This document shows positions 27,999 through 35,658 of a stretch of DNA of 64,000 nucleotides, one piece after another (position 1 is the stretch's first letter; every line of letters begins with the position of its first letter). The translations under genes were made by a program, and so were the position numbers. The stretch covers positions 1 through 64,000 of the forward strand of contig NZ_BQHW01000023.1 in assembly GCF_021602025.1 (NCBI RefSeq), in the 5' to 3' direction. Source of the DNA: Pseudomonas ceruminis. Lineage in GTDB: Bacteria > Pseudomonadota > Gammaproteobacteria > Pseudomonadales > Pseudomonadaceae. The notes under the pieces were generated by a model. That model worked only from the letters and a program-made list of their open reading frames with translations, did no database searches and had not been told where the DNA came from.

Positions 27999-28535
27999 TT
28001 ACCTGATATCTACCGAGAAACGCACTTCCGATGCCGCGTCGCCGTCACCTACCGGTCCGGTGTTCTCGTACATGGCGTGGAAAAGCAGTTCGTTCGCTTC
28101 GGTGGTTTTGAGCGGGTAGGGCGCCGATTCCCGGCCTGGGGCAAGGTTGGTCAGGCTCTTGTCCTGAATGGCCAGTGCCACTCCGGTAGCGCCGTGTGGC
28201 TTCAGTGAGTAAAGGTTGGTGCCTTCATTGCCGTAGACCCCCGTGAAGGTGACATAGGCATCTGTGCCGGGGTTGATGGTGCAATGATCTGGGTCAATGC
28301 GCAGGGCGAACGTACGAGGGGTCGTCTGCTTGCCTGCAGTGGGGCCGAAGTACTCTGGGGGATAGCTCCCGAGGCCAATCTGAGGCAGGATGCTGCCGCC
28401 AGTGCCCGGCATGACCACTTCGATAGGGCAGGTACCGCCTGGGGTGATGGTGCCGTGGAAGTTGATATTGCCGGTGTTTGCAAATGCTGCTGTGCTCGCC
28501 AGGCCCATAGCGAGGGCGATAAGTGTGTGCTTCAT
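27999..28535 (-). CDS. Fimbrial major subunit (type 1 pilin family)
   Basis: A 178-residue pilin: signal peptide (cleavage AFA/NTG near residue 20), a start strand with NINFHGTI, two Cys about 50 residues apart (TCPIEV.., DHCTIN), and a C-terminal beta-zipper strand (EVRFSVDIR). The RBS AGGATAT precedes ATG 28535. It is the first gene of the fimbrial operon on the minus strand; the promoter should lie in 28536-28701, where I see no unambiguous -35/-10 pair. Confidence 0.88.
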   Translation of the reverse strand: MKHTLIALAMGLASTAAFANTGNINFHGTITPGGTCPIEVVMPGTGGSILPQIGLGSYPPEYFGPTAGKQTTPRTFALRIDPDHCTINPGTDAYVTFTGVYGNEGTNLYSLKPHGATGVALAIQDKSLTNLAPGRESAPYPLKTTEANELLFHAMYENTGPVGDGDAASEVRFSVDIR

Positions 28536-28701
28536 TGTTTATATCCTGGAAGTGGGTAGCATTCGAACATGCGGGTGGATGTTCGGCTGGCAGGATATTC
28601 AGGGCGGGGCTTTAAGGGCTGTAGGTCAATACCACAAAAGCCATGGGAACAATGGACGAAGTAGCCGGGGCGGCGCAGCGGACCGCGCCGGTCGGTCGAG
28701 C

Positions 28702-29112
28702 TCAGTGTTGCGTGTTACCGCGCGCTTGGCCCAGCAACTGCTTCTGCTGGTTCCAGTCAAAGGCTTCGCCGTTCTGTTCGGCCTCGTAACGGCGTTCTTC
28801 CAGCTGTTGGTACAGCTCCAGCTCTTGGTCAGGCATGAAATGGAGGCAGTCGCCGCCGAAGAACCACAACAGGTCCCGTGGTACCAAGTGGGCAATTTGC
28901 GGGTAGCGCTGGATCACCTGGCAGATCAGATCCTGGCCCAGGTATTGGCTTTGCAGCGGGTCTTGCGGCAGCAGCGTCAGCAGCTCGTCGAAGCGTTCGA
29001 GAAACAGGGTGTGGCTTTCCTCCGGTACCTGTTCGGCTTCACCCAGGGCCACCAGGATGGTCCGCAGGTGATGCAGCAGTTGCAGGTGGTACTCCAGGTG
29101 GGGATTGACCAT
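28702..29112 (-). CDS. Conserved hypothetical protein (PA2817-type)
   Basis: A 136-residue, acidic, Leu/Gln-rich, largely alpha-helical protein without signal peptide or membrane segment, containing DLLWFFGGDCLHFMPDQEL. By position, near the fadE-GST-ABC gene group, and by sequence it resembles the small conserved Pseudomonas protein named after PA2817. No function is known to me. The RBS AAGGATC precedes ATG 29112. Confidence 0.6.
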   Translation of the reverse strand: MVNPHLEYHLQLLHHLRTILVALGEAEQVPEESHTLFLERFDELLTLLPQDPLQSQYLGQDLICQVIQRYPQIAHLVPRDLLWFFGGDCLHFMPDQELELYQQLEERRYEAEQNGEAFDWNQQKQLLGQARGNTQH

Positions 29113-29350
29113 GGGGTGATCCTTGAGGGTAATTGAAACGGGGCCGAAGTATACGCCGGTTGTGGACCTATTGTGGAAGGTCCACCGGGTCAGTCCACTT
29201 GTTTGTCCATGATGCGTCCCTACCTATCAGTTCTGCCAGGTGCGTGACTGCCTCCGGTGATTTAGATTCAAGCCTGAACCAACGATGCGGCCTTTCAGTA
29301 GGTGGCGGCGGTGTCGAAGGCCATACAATCTTCTGAGCGAGGTTAGCACC
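29113..29350. other. Intergenic region, divergent
   Basis: No gene is supported. It must carry the promoters of the leftward hypothetical gene and the rightward orphan gene; I see no strong motif. A GCGAGG RBS lies just before ATG 29351. Confidence 0.3.
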
Positions 29351-29785
29351 ATGGTAAGTGACAACACCCCAAAGCAGAGCGGTTCTATTATCTTCTGGAG
29401 GGGCGATAACAGTAGCACCGGGCTCAATTTGCCGGCAGAAGGAAGTGGCGAAAGCGTTAAAAAGACAGTTGTCGCCAACCACAGCGTAATTGAGATGAGC
29501 GACATCCCCTCTGCCTCGACCATCATCTTGAACTACAGAACTGCCCCGAACGACCCTACTGTGCGATCATCCATCACACTGCGTACCACCCACAAACCAG
29601 CCTCGCTCGACCGTACCGAATACAGCTATCTGTTGAATACGTATGCCGTTGGTGAGTTCGTCAGTAGCGGCTTGGGGTTGATGGTGATTGCGAAAAAGGA
29701 TGGACCTCCCTCTCAGGCTGATGTCAACGCAGACCATCAGATAGATTGTTACGTTACACTTTCCAGCTCGCCGCCCAGCGCCTGA
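29351..29785 (+). CDS. Orphan hypothetical protein
   Basis: A 144-residue protein, probably beta-rich (many alternating T/V/S/Y positions), without signal peptide, Cys pairs or a motif I recognise; it contains IIFWRGDNSSTG near residue 13. Base composition is lower in GC than the flanking fadE gene, suggesting acquisition. It stands alone between opposite-strand genes, next to inverted repeats. Confidence 0.45.
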   Translation: MVSDNTPKQSGSIIFWRGDNSSTGLNLPAEGSGESVKKTVVANHSVIEMSDIPSASTIILNYRTAPNDPTVRSSITLRTTHKPASLDRTEYSYLLNTYAVGEFVSSGLGLMVIAKKDGPPSQADVNADHQIDCYVTLSSSPPSA

Positions 29786-29789
29786 ACTG

Positions 29790-29850
29790 GTCTCGTCCAA
29801 GCGTGTGATACTTGGCGATTGCAAGGTGCGGGCGCGGCCGGGGACGAGAC
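29790..29850. repeat. Inverted repeat element downstream of orphan gene
   Basis: GTCTCGTCC (29790-29798) and GGACGAGAC (29842-29850) are perfect 9-bp inverted arms, with an inner CCAAG/CTTGG pair. A second inverted pair (TGCAAGG near 29820, CCTTGCA near 29879) overlaps it. The next 50 bp to the fadE stop hold no gene. It could be a terminator for both convergent genes or a recombination site; it lacks a T-run. Confidence 0.45.
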
Positions 29851-29903
29851 ATAACGCTGCGTCTTGGCCAAGCGCCGCCCTTGCACCTGAATGGCTTAAT
29901 CGC

Positions 29904-32351
29904 TCAGCGCACCTTGCCCTCTACCGGTAGCAATTGCTCTTTGTCGAACGCGTCCACATCGATCACTACACGGCAGGCTTGCTCCGCTTCACGCAGCCGT
30001 TGCGCATCGCCCGGTTGTACTAGGCCACTTTCGACTGCCGCATCGATTATCGATTGGCCGGTGACGGTTTGCACCTTTCCCTCCTTGACGGCCTGATGCA
30101 GCACCTTGCGCACCGGCACCACCTCATCACACAAATCGCAGGCCCGCTGCAGTGCCGCCACAGGGTCACCCGCAGCCTGCGGTCGGAAGCAGCCGGCCAG
30201 CAACTCTTCCAGCGCAGGGTCGCCTTTGCTGCGTCCGATCAGTGCCGCCACTTCGGCATCCAATTCATCGCTCGGCCCTGCATGACGCCGACCGAACGGG
30301 AATACCAGCACGCGCAGCGCGCAGCCGACAAACCGGTTAGGAAAGTTGTCGAGCAGCCGATCCAGGGCTTTTTCCGCCTGGCCCAGGCATTCTTCCATGG
30401 CCCAGCGCAGCAATGGCTGCATGTGGTCCGGCGAGCCCAGGTCGTGATAACGCTTGAGTGCCGCCGATGACAGATACAGATAACTCAATACATCACCCAG
30501 GCGTGCACTCAGGCGTTCTCGGCGTTTGAGTGCACCGCCAAGCAGCATCATCGAAAGGTCCGCGAGTAGGGCAAAGGCAGCAGCCTGCCGGTTGAGGCTG
30601 CGCAAGTAGCCCTGGCTCAGTGCATCACCTGGCACGCTTTCCAGGCGGCCGAGCCCCAGGTTGAACACCAGTGTGCTGGCCGCGTTGCCGGCGGCGAACA
30701 TGATGTGTTTCATCAGCAGTTCGTCGAACTCTTTCAGCGCCTGATCGTAGTCCTCACGCCCGGCCAACGCCATTTCCTTCAGCACGAAAGGGTGGCAGCG
30801 GATTGCGCCTTGGCCAAAAATCATCAAGTTGCGCGAAAGGATATTGGCGCCTTCGACCGTGATGAAGATCGGCGCCCCTTGCCAGTTACGGCCCAGGTAG
30901 TTGTTCGGGCCCATGATGATGCCCTTGCCGCCGTGCACGTCCATGGCGTGCTGGATGCACTCGCGGCCCCGCTCAGTCAGGTGGTACTTGAGGATCGCCG
31001 ACAGCACCGAGGGTTTCTCGCCCAGGTCTACGGCCTTGGCGGTCAGCAGGCGGGCACTGTCCATCAGCCAGGCGTTGCCGCCGATGCGCGCCAGCGACTC
31101 TTGAATACCCTCGAACGCTGCCAATGGAACGTTGAATTGCTCGCGAATGTTCGCGTACTGGCCGGTCACCAGGCTGGTGTACTTGGCGGCGCCCGTGCCG
31201 ACTGCCGGCAGGGAAATGGAGCGCCCCACCGACAGGCAGTTCATCAGCATCATCCAGCCCTTGCCGAGCATGGCCTGGCCGCCGATCAGCATGTCCAGCG
31301 GCACGAACACGTCCTTGCCGCTGTTGGGGCCATTCATGAATGCTGCACCTAGCGGCAGATGGCGTTTGCCGATCTCCACACCGGGTATATCGGTGGGGAT
31401 CAGGGCCAGGCTGATGCCCAGTTCCTCCTCGTCGCCCAGCAGATGGTCAGGGTCGTAGGCCTTGAAGGCCAGGCCCAGCAAGGTCGCCACAGGGCCCAGG
31501 GTGATGTAGCGCTTTTCCCAGTTCAGGCGCAGGCCCAGCACCTCTTCACCGTTCCACTGGCCCTTGCAGATGATACCGGTGTCGGGCATGGCGCCAGCGT
31601 CGGAGCCGGCCAGGGGGCCGGTGAGCGCGAAGCAGGGGATCTCCTCGCCGCGGGCCAGGCGCGGCAGGTAGTGGTTGCGTTGTTCGTCGGTGCCGTAATG
31701 CAGCAGCAGTTCGGCCGGGCCCAGCGAGTTGGGTACCATCACCGTGGACGCCAGGTCGCCGCTGCGGGTGGCCAGTTTCATCGCCACCTGGGAGTGGGCG
31801 TAGGCAGAAAAGCCTTTGCCGCCGTACTCCTTGGGAATGATCAGGGCGAAGAAGCCGTTCTGCTTGATGTGCTGCCAGGCTTGGGGCGGCAGGTCCAGGT
31901 CCTGGCCGATCTGCCAGTCGCTGACCATGGCGCACAGTTCTTCCGTGGGCCCATCGATGAACGCCTGCTCTTCTTCGGTCAGCTTCGGCGCCGGGTAGGC
32001 CAGCAGGGTGCGCCAGTCTGGGCGGCCGCTGAACAGTTCACCGTCCCACCAGACCGTGCCAGCATCGATGGCTTCGCGCTCGGTTTGCGACATGGGTGGC
32101 AGGGTGCGCTGGAACCAGCGGAACACCGGAGCGGTAAACACTTTGCGCCGCCACTCCGGCAGTGCCACCAGGGCGATCTTCAGGGCCAGCACCACCCAGA
32201 TCAGGGCCAGTAGCCAGCCAGGGGCACTGCTGAAAATGCCCATTAGCAGCACATAGGCCGCCACGATGCCGAGAATTTGCAAGGGCGCCAGGCGCCGGTG
32301 CGTGAGGTACGCCGCGCCGATCACCAGCACTACCAACCACAACAGCAACAT
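29904..32351 (-). CDS. fadE: Acyl-CoA dehydrogenase FadE (membrane-anchored type)
   Basis: It catalyses the first, FAD-dependent step of fatty-acid beta-oxidation. At 815 residues it has the E. coli FadE (YafH) length. Two hydrophobic segments occupy the N-terminus (about 1-65), followed by the acyl-CoA dehydrogenase N-terminal domain, the middle domain with CFALTGPLAGSDAGAMPDTG, the C-terminal helical domain with GKGIIMGPNNYLGR, and a long C-terminal extension typical of this subfamily. The RBS AAGGAGGAC before ATG 32351 is strong. It is monocistronic and divergent from the GST gene. Confidence 0.92.
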   Translation of the reverse strand: MLLLWLVVLVIGAAYLTHRRLAPLQILGIVAAYVLLMGIFSSAPGWLLALIWVVLALKIALVALPEWRRKVFTAPVFRWFQRTLPPMSQTEREAIDAGTVWWDGELFSGRPDWRTLLAYPAPKLTEEEQAFIDGPTEELCAMVSDWQIGQDLDLPPQAWQHIKQNGFFALIIPKEYGGKGFSAYAHSQVAMKLATRSGDLASTVMVPNSLGPAELLLHYGTDEQRNHYLPRLARGEEIPCFALTGPLAGSDAGAMPDTGIICKGQWNGEEVLGLRLNWEKRYITLGPVATLLGLAFKAYDPDHLLGDEEELGISLALIPTDIPGVEIGKRHLPLGAAFMNGPNSGKDVFVPLDMLIGGQAMLGKGWMMLMNCLSVGRSISLPAVGTGAAKYTSLVTGQYANIREQFNVPLAAFEGIQESLARIGGNAWLMDSARLLTAKAVDLGEKPSVLSAILKYHLTERGRECIQHAMDVHGGKGIIMGPNNYLGRNWQGAPIFITVEGANILSRNLMIFGQGAIRCHPFVLKEMALAGREDYDQALKEFDELLMKHIMFAAGNAASTLVFNLGLGRLESVPGDALSQGYLRSLNRQAAAFALLADLSMMLLGGALKRRERLSARLGDVLSYLYLSSAALKRYHDLGSPDHMQPLLRWAMEECLGQAEKALDRLLDNFPNRFVGCALRVLVFPFGRRHAGPSDELDAEVAALIGRSKGDPALEELLAGCFRPQAAGDPVAALQRACDLCDEVVPVRKVLHQAVKEGKVQTVTGQSIIDAAVESGLVQPGDAQRLREAEQACRVVIDVDAFDKEQLLPVEGKVR

Positions 32352-32541
32352 AATCGGTCCTCCTTGGAACCAGGGGCTTGGGCCGTCCCAGACAGCTTAG
32401 ACGCAATGCTGTGAACGGCAGGGTCAGAACAGTGACAGGGTGTGGCGGTGGGAGTTTCAGTTCATTGCTTGCCTGTGCCGGTACAGGCGGCGAAGGTCTG
32501 GAGTAGACTGTGCCACCTTTGCATCTCATAAGGACGTTGCC

Positions 32542-33165
32542 ATGTTGAAGATCTGGGGCCGCAAGAATTCGAGCAATGTGCGCAAGGCGCTGTGGATCGC
32601 CCAGGAGCTGGGCCTGGACTTCGAATCCATCGACGCCGGGGGGGCCTTCGGCGTGGTCAACGAGCCGCATTACCGCGCCCTCAACCCCAACGGCCTGGTG
32701 CCCATGCTCGAGGATGGCGACCTGGTGCTGTGGGAGTCCAACACCATCGTCCGCTACCTGTGTGCCGAATATGGCGACGAGCAGGGCTGGTACCTGGACG
32801 ACCCTCGCCAGCGCGCCTTGGCCGACAAGTGGATGGATTGGGCCACTTCATCCTTCGCCACGCCGTTCCGCCCGCTGTTCTGGGGCCTGCTGCGCACGCC
32901 TGAAGACCAGCGGGATTGGGTGGCGATCAATGCCGCGCAAAAGCAGTGTGCTCAATTGCTGTCGATTGCCGATCAAACCCTGGCGCATCAGCCGTACCTC
33001 TCAGGTGACCAGATCGGCATGGGCGACATCCCACTGGGCAGCTTCGTCTATGCCTGGTTCGAAATGCCCATCGAGCGTCCGGCCATGCCTCATCTGCAAG
33101 CCTGGTACGAGCGCCTCAAGCAGCGCCCGGCCTATCAGGCAGCGGTCATGACGGCACTGACCTGA
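32542..33165 (+). CDS. Glutathione S-transferase
   Basis: A 207-residue cytosolic GST: thioredoxin-like N-terminal domain with KNSSNVRKALW (the active-site Ser/Cys region), the cis-Pro motif GLVPMLEDGD, and WESNTIVRYL (glutathione gamma-glutamyl contacts); then the helical C-terminal domain from about residue 88. The RBS AAGGACG precedes ATG 32542. The physiological substrate is not deducible. It lies next to the ABC exporter genes as in other pseudomonads. Confidence 0.9.
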   Translation: MLKIWGRKNSSNVRKALWIAQELGLDFESIDAGGAFGVVNEPHYRALNPNGLVPMLEDGDLVLWESNTIVRYLCAEYGDEQGWYLDDPRQRALADKWMDWATSSFATPFRPLFWGLLRTPEDQRDWVAINAAQKQCAQLLSIADQTLAHQPYLSGDQIGMGDIPLGSFVYAWFEMPIERPAMPHLQAWYERLKQRPAYQAAVMTALT

Positions 33166-33297
33166 ACCTGCTTCGATAGTCACTATCAATACATGTAACT
33201 GTACTTGTGCGGCCGGGCCTTGCACCATGGCCGCACTCACTGCGCCAGTGATTTGCCCTGGCGTGTCCTGACCTTTCCACTCGGTACGTGACCCGCT

Positions 33298-34230
33298 ATG
33301 AGTTCTGCCCTGTCCATCCGACAGTTGACCAAAACCTACGGTAACGGCTTCCAGGCCCTCAAAGGGATCGACCTGGATGTCGCCGAAGGTGACTTCTTCG
33401 CCTTGCTCGGCCCCAACGGCGCCGGCAAATCCACCACCATCGGCATCCTCTCGACCCTGGTCAACAAGACCAGTGGCACGGTGAACGTGTTCGGCCACGA
33501 CCTCGACCGCGAGCCCTCCGCGCTCAAGCGTTGCCTGGGTGTGGTGCCGCAGGAGTTCAACTTCAACCAGTTCGAGAAGACCTTCGATATCGTTGTCACC
33601 CAGGCCGGCTATTACGGTATCCCGCCAAAACTGGCCAAAGAGCGCGCTGAACAGTACCTGACCCAGCTGGGGTTGTGGGACAAGCGCGATGTCCAGTCGC
33701 GTTCGTTGTCCGGCGGCATGAAGCGTCGGCTTATGATCGCTCGGGCGTTGATCCACGAGCCACGCCTGCTGATCCTCGATGAACCGACTGCGGGGGTGGA
33801 CATCGAGCTGCGCCGGTCGATGTGGAGCTTCCTCACTGAGCTGAACCAGAAGGGCATCACTATCATCCTGACCACCCACTACCTGGAAGAAGCCGAACAA
33901 CTGTGCCGTAACATCGGCATCATCGACCATGGCACCATCGTCGAGAACACCAGCATGCGCAAACTGCTGGGCAAGCTGCATGTCGAAACCTTCGTCCTCG
34001 ACCTCAAGCAGGATCTGGCCCAGGCGCCGGCACTGCAAGGCTACCCGTGCCGGCTGTTGACCCCCCACACCCTTGAAGTGCAGGTGGACAAAGACATCGG
34101 CATCACTGCGTTGTTCGGCCAACTGGCCCTGCAGAACATCGAAGTACAGAGCCTGCGCAACAAGACCAACCGACTCGAGGAACTGTTCGTGTCCCTGGTG
34201 GAAAAGAACCTGTCGAAGGTGGCCGTATGA
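33298..34230 (+). CDS. ABC exporter ATP-binding protein (YadG type)
   Basis: A 310-residue ATPase: Walker A GPNGAGKST (38-46), Q-loop near VPQEFN, signature LSGGMKRRL, Walker B LLILDEPTAG, and H-loop THYLEEAE. The overall form matches the YadG/DrrA-like exporters. It overlaps the permease gene by 4 bp (ATGA), so the two form one transporter. The 132-bp upstream gap contains a short palindrome (GATAGTCACTATC near 33175) and a GC-rich hairpin near 33210-33235. Substrate unknown. Confidence 0.9.
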   Translation: MSSALSIRQLTKTYGNGFQALKGIDLDVAEGDFFALLGPNGAGKSTTIGILSTLVNKTSGTVNVFGHDLDREPSALKRCLGVVPQEFNFNQFEKTFDIVVTQAGYYGIPPKLAKERAEQYLTQLGLWDKRDVQSRSLSGGMKRRLMIARALIHEPRLLILDEPTAGVDIELRRSMWSFLTELNQKGITIILTTHYLEEAEQLCRNIGIIDHGTIVENTSMRKLLGKLHVETFVLDLKQDLAQAPALQGYPCRLLTPHTLEVQVDKDIGITALFGQLALQNIEVQSLRNKTNRLEELFVSLVEKNLSKVAV

Positions 34231-35006
34231 GTGTGGAACTGCGCACCAACTGGGTCGCCCTGAATACCATCGTCTACCGCGAAGTGCGGCGCTTCCTGCG
34301 TATCTGGCCGCAAACCTTGCTGCCCCCGGCCATTACCATGGTGCTGTACTTCGTCATCTTCGGTAACCTGATCGGGCGGCAGATTGGCGACATGGGTGGC
34401 TTCACCTACATGGAGTACATCGTGCCCGGGCTGATCATGATGTCAGTGATCACCAACTCGTACGGCAACGTGGTGTCGAGTTTCTTCGGCAGCAAGTTCC
34501 AGCGTTCGATCGAAGAACTGATGGTGTCGCCGGTGTCGCCCCACACGATCCTGGTCGGCTATGTGCTGGGCGGCGTGTTGCGCGGTTTGGCGGTCGGGGT
34601 GATCGTGACCATCCTGTCGATGTTCTTCACCCACCTGCAGGTGCATCACCTGGGCGTGACCGTGATCGTGGTGTTGCTGACGGCCACTATCTTTTCCCTG
34701 CTGGGCTTCGTCAACGCAGTGTTTGCGCGCAACTTCGACGATATCTCGATCATCCCGACCTTCGTGCTGACGCCGCTGACCTACCTGGGCGGGGTGTTTT
34801 ATTCGATCAACCTGCTGCCACCGTTCTGGCAGGCCGTCTCGTTGGCCAACCCGGTGCTGCACATGGTCAACTCGTTCCGCTACGGCATTCTAGGGGTGTC
34901 GGATATCAGTATTGGAACGGCGATTACCTTCATGCTGGTCGCCACGGCGGTGCTGTACCTGCTGTGTGTTCGCCTGCTGGTCAGTGGCCGCGGCATGCGC
35001 GCCTGA
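34227..35006 (+). CDS. ABC-2 type permease (YadH type)
   Basis: A 259-residue inner-membrane protein with about six membrane segments and the ABC-2 signature region (GSKFQRSIEELMVSPVSPHTILVGYVLGG). It is co-translated with the ATPase. Its last roughly 117 bp overlap the 3' end of the convergent DUF2062 gene on the other strand. Confidence 0.9.
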   Translation: MSVELRTNWVALNTIVYREVRRFLRIWPQTLLPPAITMVLYFVIFGNLIGRQIGDMGGFTYMEYIVPGLIMMSVITNSYGNVVSSFFGSKFQRSIEELMVSPVSPHTILVGYVLGGVLRGLAVGVIVTILSMFFTHLQVHHLGVTVIVVLLTATIFSLLGFVNAVFARNFDDISIIPTFVLTPLTYLGGVFYSINLLPPFWQAVSLANPVLHMVNSFRYGILGVSDISIGTAITFMLVATAVLYLLCVRLLVSGRGMRA

Positions 35007-35516
35007 GGCTTTTTGCTTGCGCCGGCGCCACTGCCGGCCGATCCACCAGCGCCAGTAGAGCAAGGTGGTGAAGTACGCGGCGATGCCCAATACCACCCCA
35101 CATACCACCGAGCCAAGCAAGAACGGCTGCCAGAGGGTTGCCAGTTGGTCGGTGATCCACTCGAAGGTCAGGTCGTCGGGCAGGCTGCGCGGTGGCGTGC
35201 CCAGCAACCAGGCGCCGGTCATGTAGGTGACGAAGAATACCGGCGGCATGGTCAGCGGGTTGGTCAACCATACCAGGCTGACGGCAATCGGTAGGTTGCC
35301 ACGCACGGGGATCGCCAGCGCTGCGGCCAGCAGCATCTGCATAGGGATGGGGATCAGCGCCGCGAACAGGCCGACGCCCATGGCCCGAGCCACCGAGTGG
35401 CGGTTGAGGTGCCAGAGGTTCGGGTCGTGCAGCAGCTTGCCGAAAAAGCGCAGGGACTTGTGATCCCTGATGCTGGATGGATCCGGCATGTACCGTTTGA
35501 AAAGTCGGCGCGGCAT
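34890..35516 (-). CDS. DUF2062 domain membrane protein
   Basis: A 208-residue protein starting MPRRLFKRYMPDPSSIRDHKSL, chosen because GGGAG precedes ATG 35516. The DUF2062 hallmarks are an N-terminal basic segment, SVARAMGVGLFAALIPIPMQ, a second membrane region with WLTNPLTMPP, and a third near the C-terminus. Function unknown. The C-terminal roughly 40 residues are encoded antisense to the ABC permease gene, and are Gln/Arg/His-rich and probably poorly constrained. Confidence 0.85.
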   Translation of the reverse strand: MPRRLFKRYMPDPSSIRDHKSLRFFGKLLHDPNLWHLNRHSVARAMGVGLFAALIPIPMQMLLAAALAIPVRGNLPIAVSLVWLTNPLTMPPVFFVTYMTGAWLLGTPPRSLPDDLTFEWITDQLATLWQPFLLGSVVCGVVLGIAAYFTTLLYWRWWIGRQWRRRKQKASGAHAAATDQQANTQQVQHRRGDQHEGNRRSNTDIRHP

Positions 35517-35658
35517 GTAGGCTCCCGGAGCGTTGATCGAGGCAGTATGCCTTGATTCCCTCTCGGCCTCGTTCAGAGTTTGTGACAATTGTTGAGCGAG
35601 CCAGGGCGGCAATTCGTCTATGCCTGAATAGGCAATTTCGCTTCTGGAGCTCTACCTC

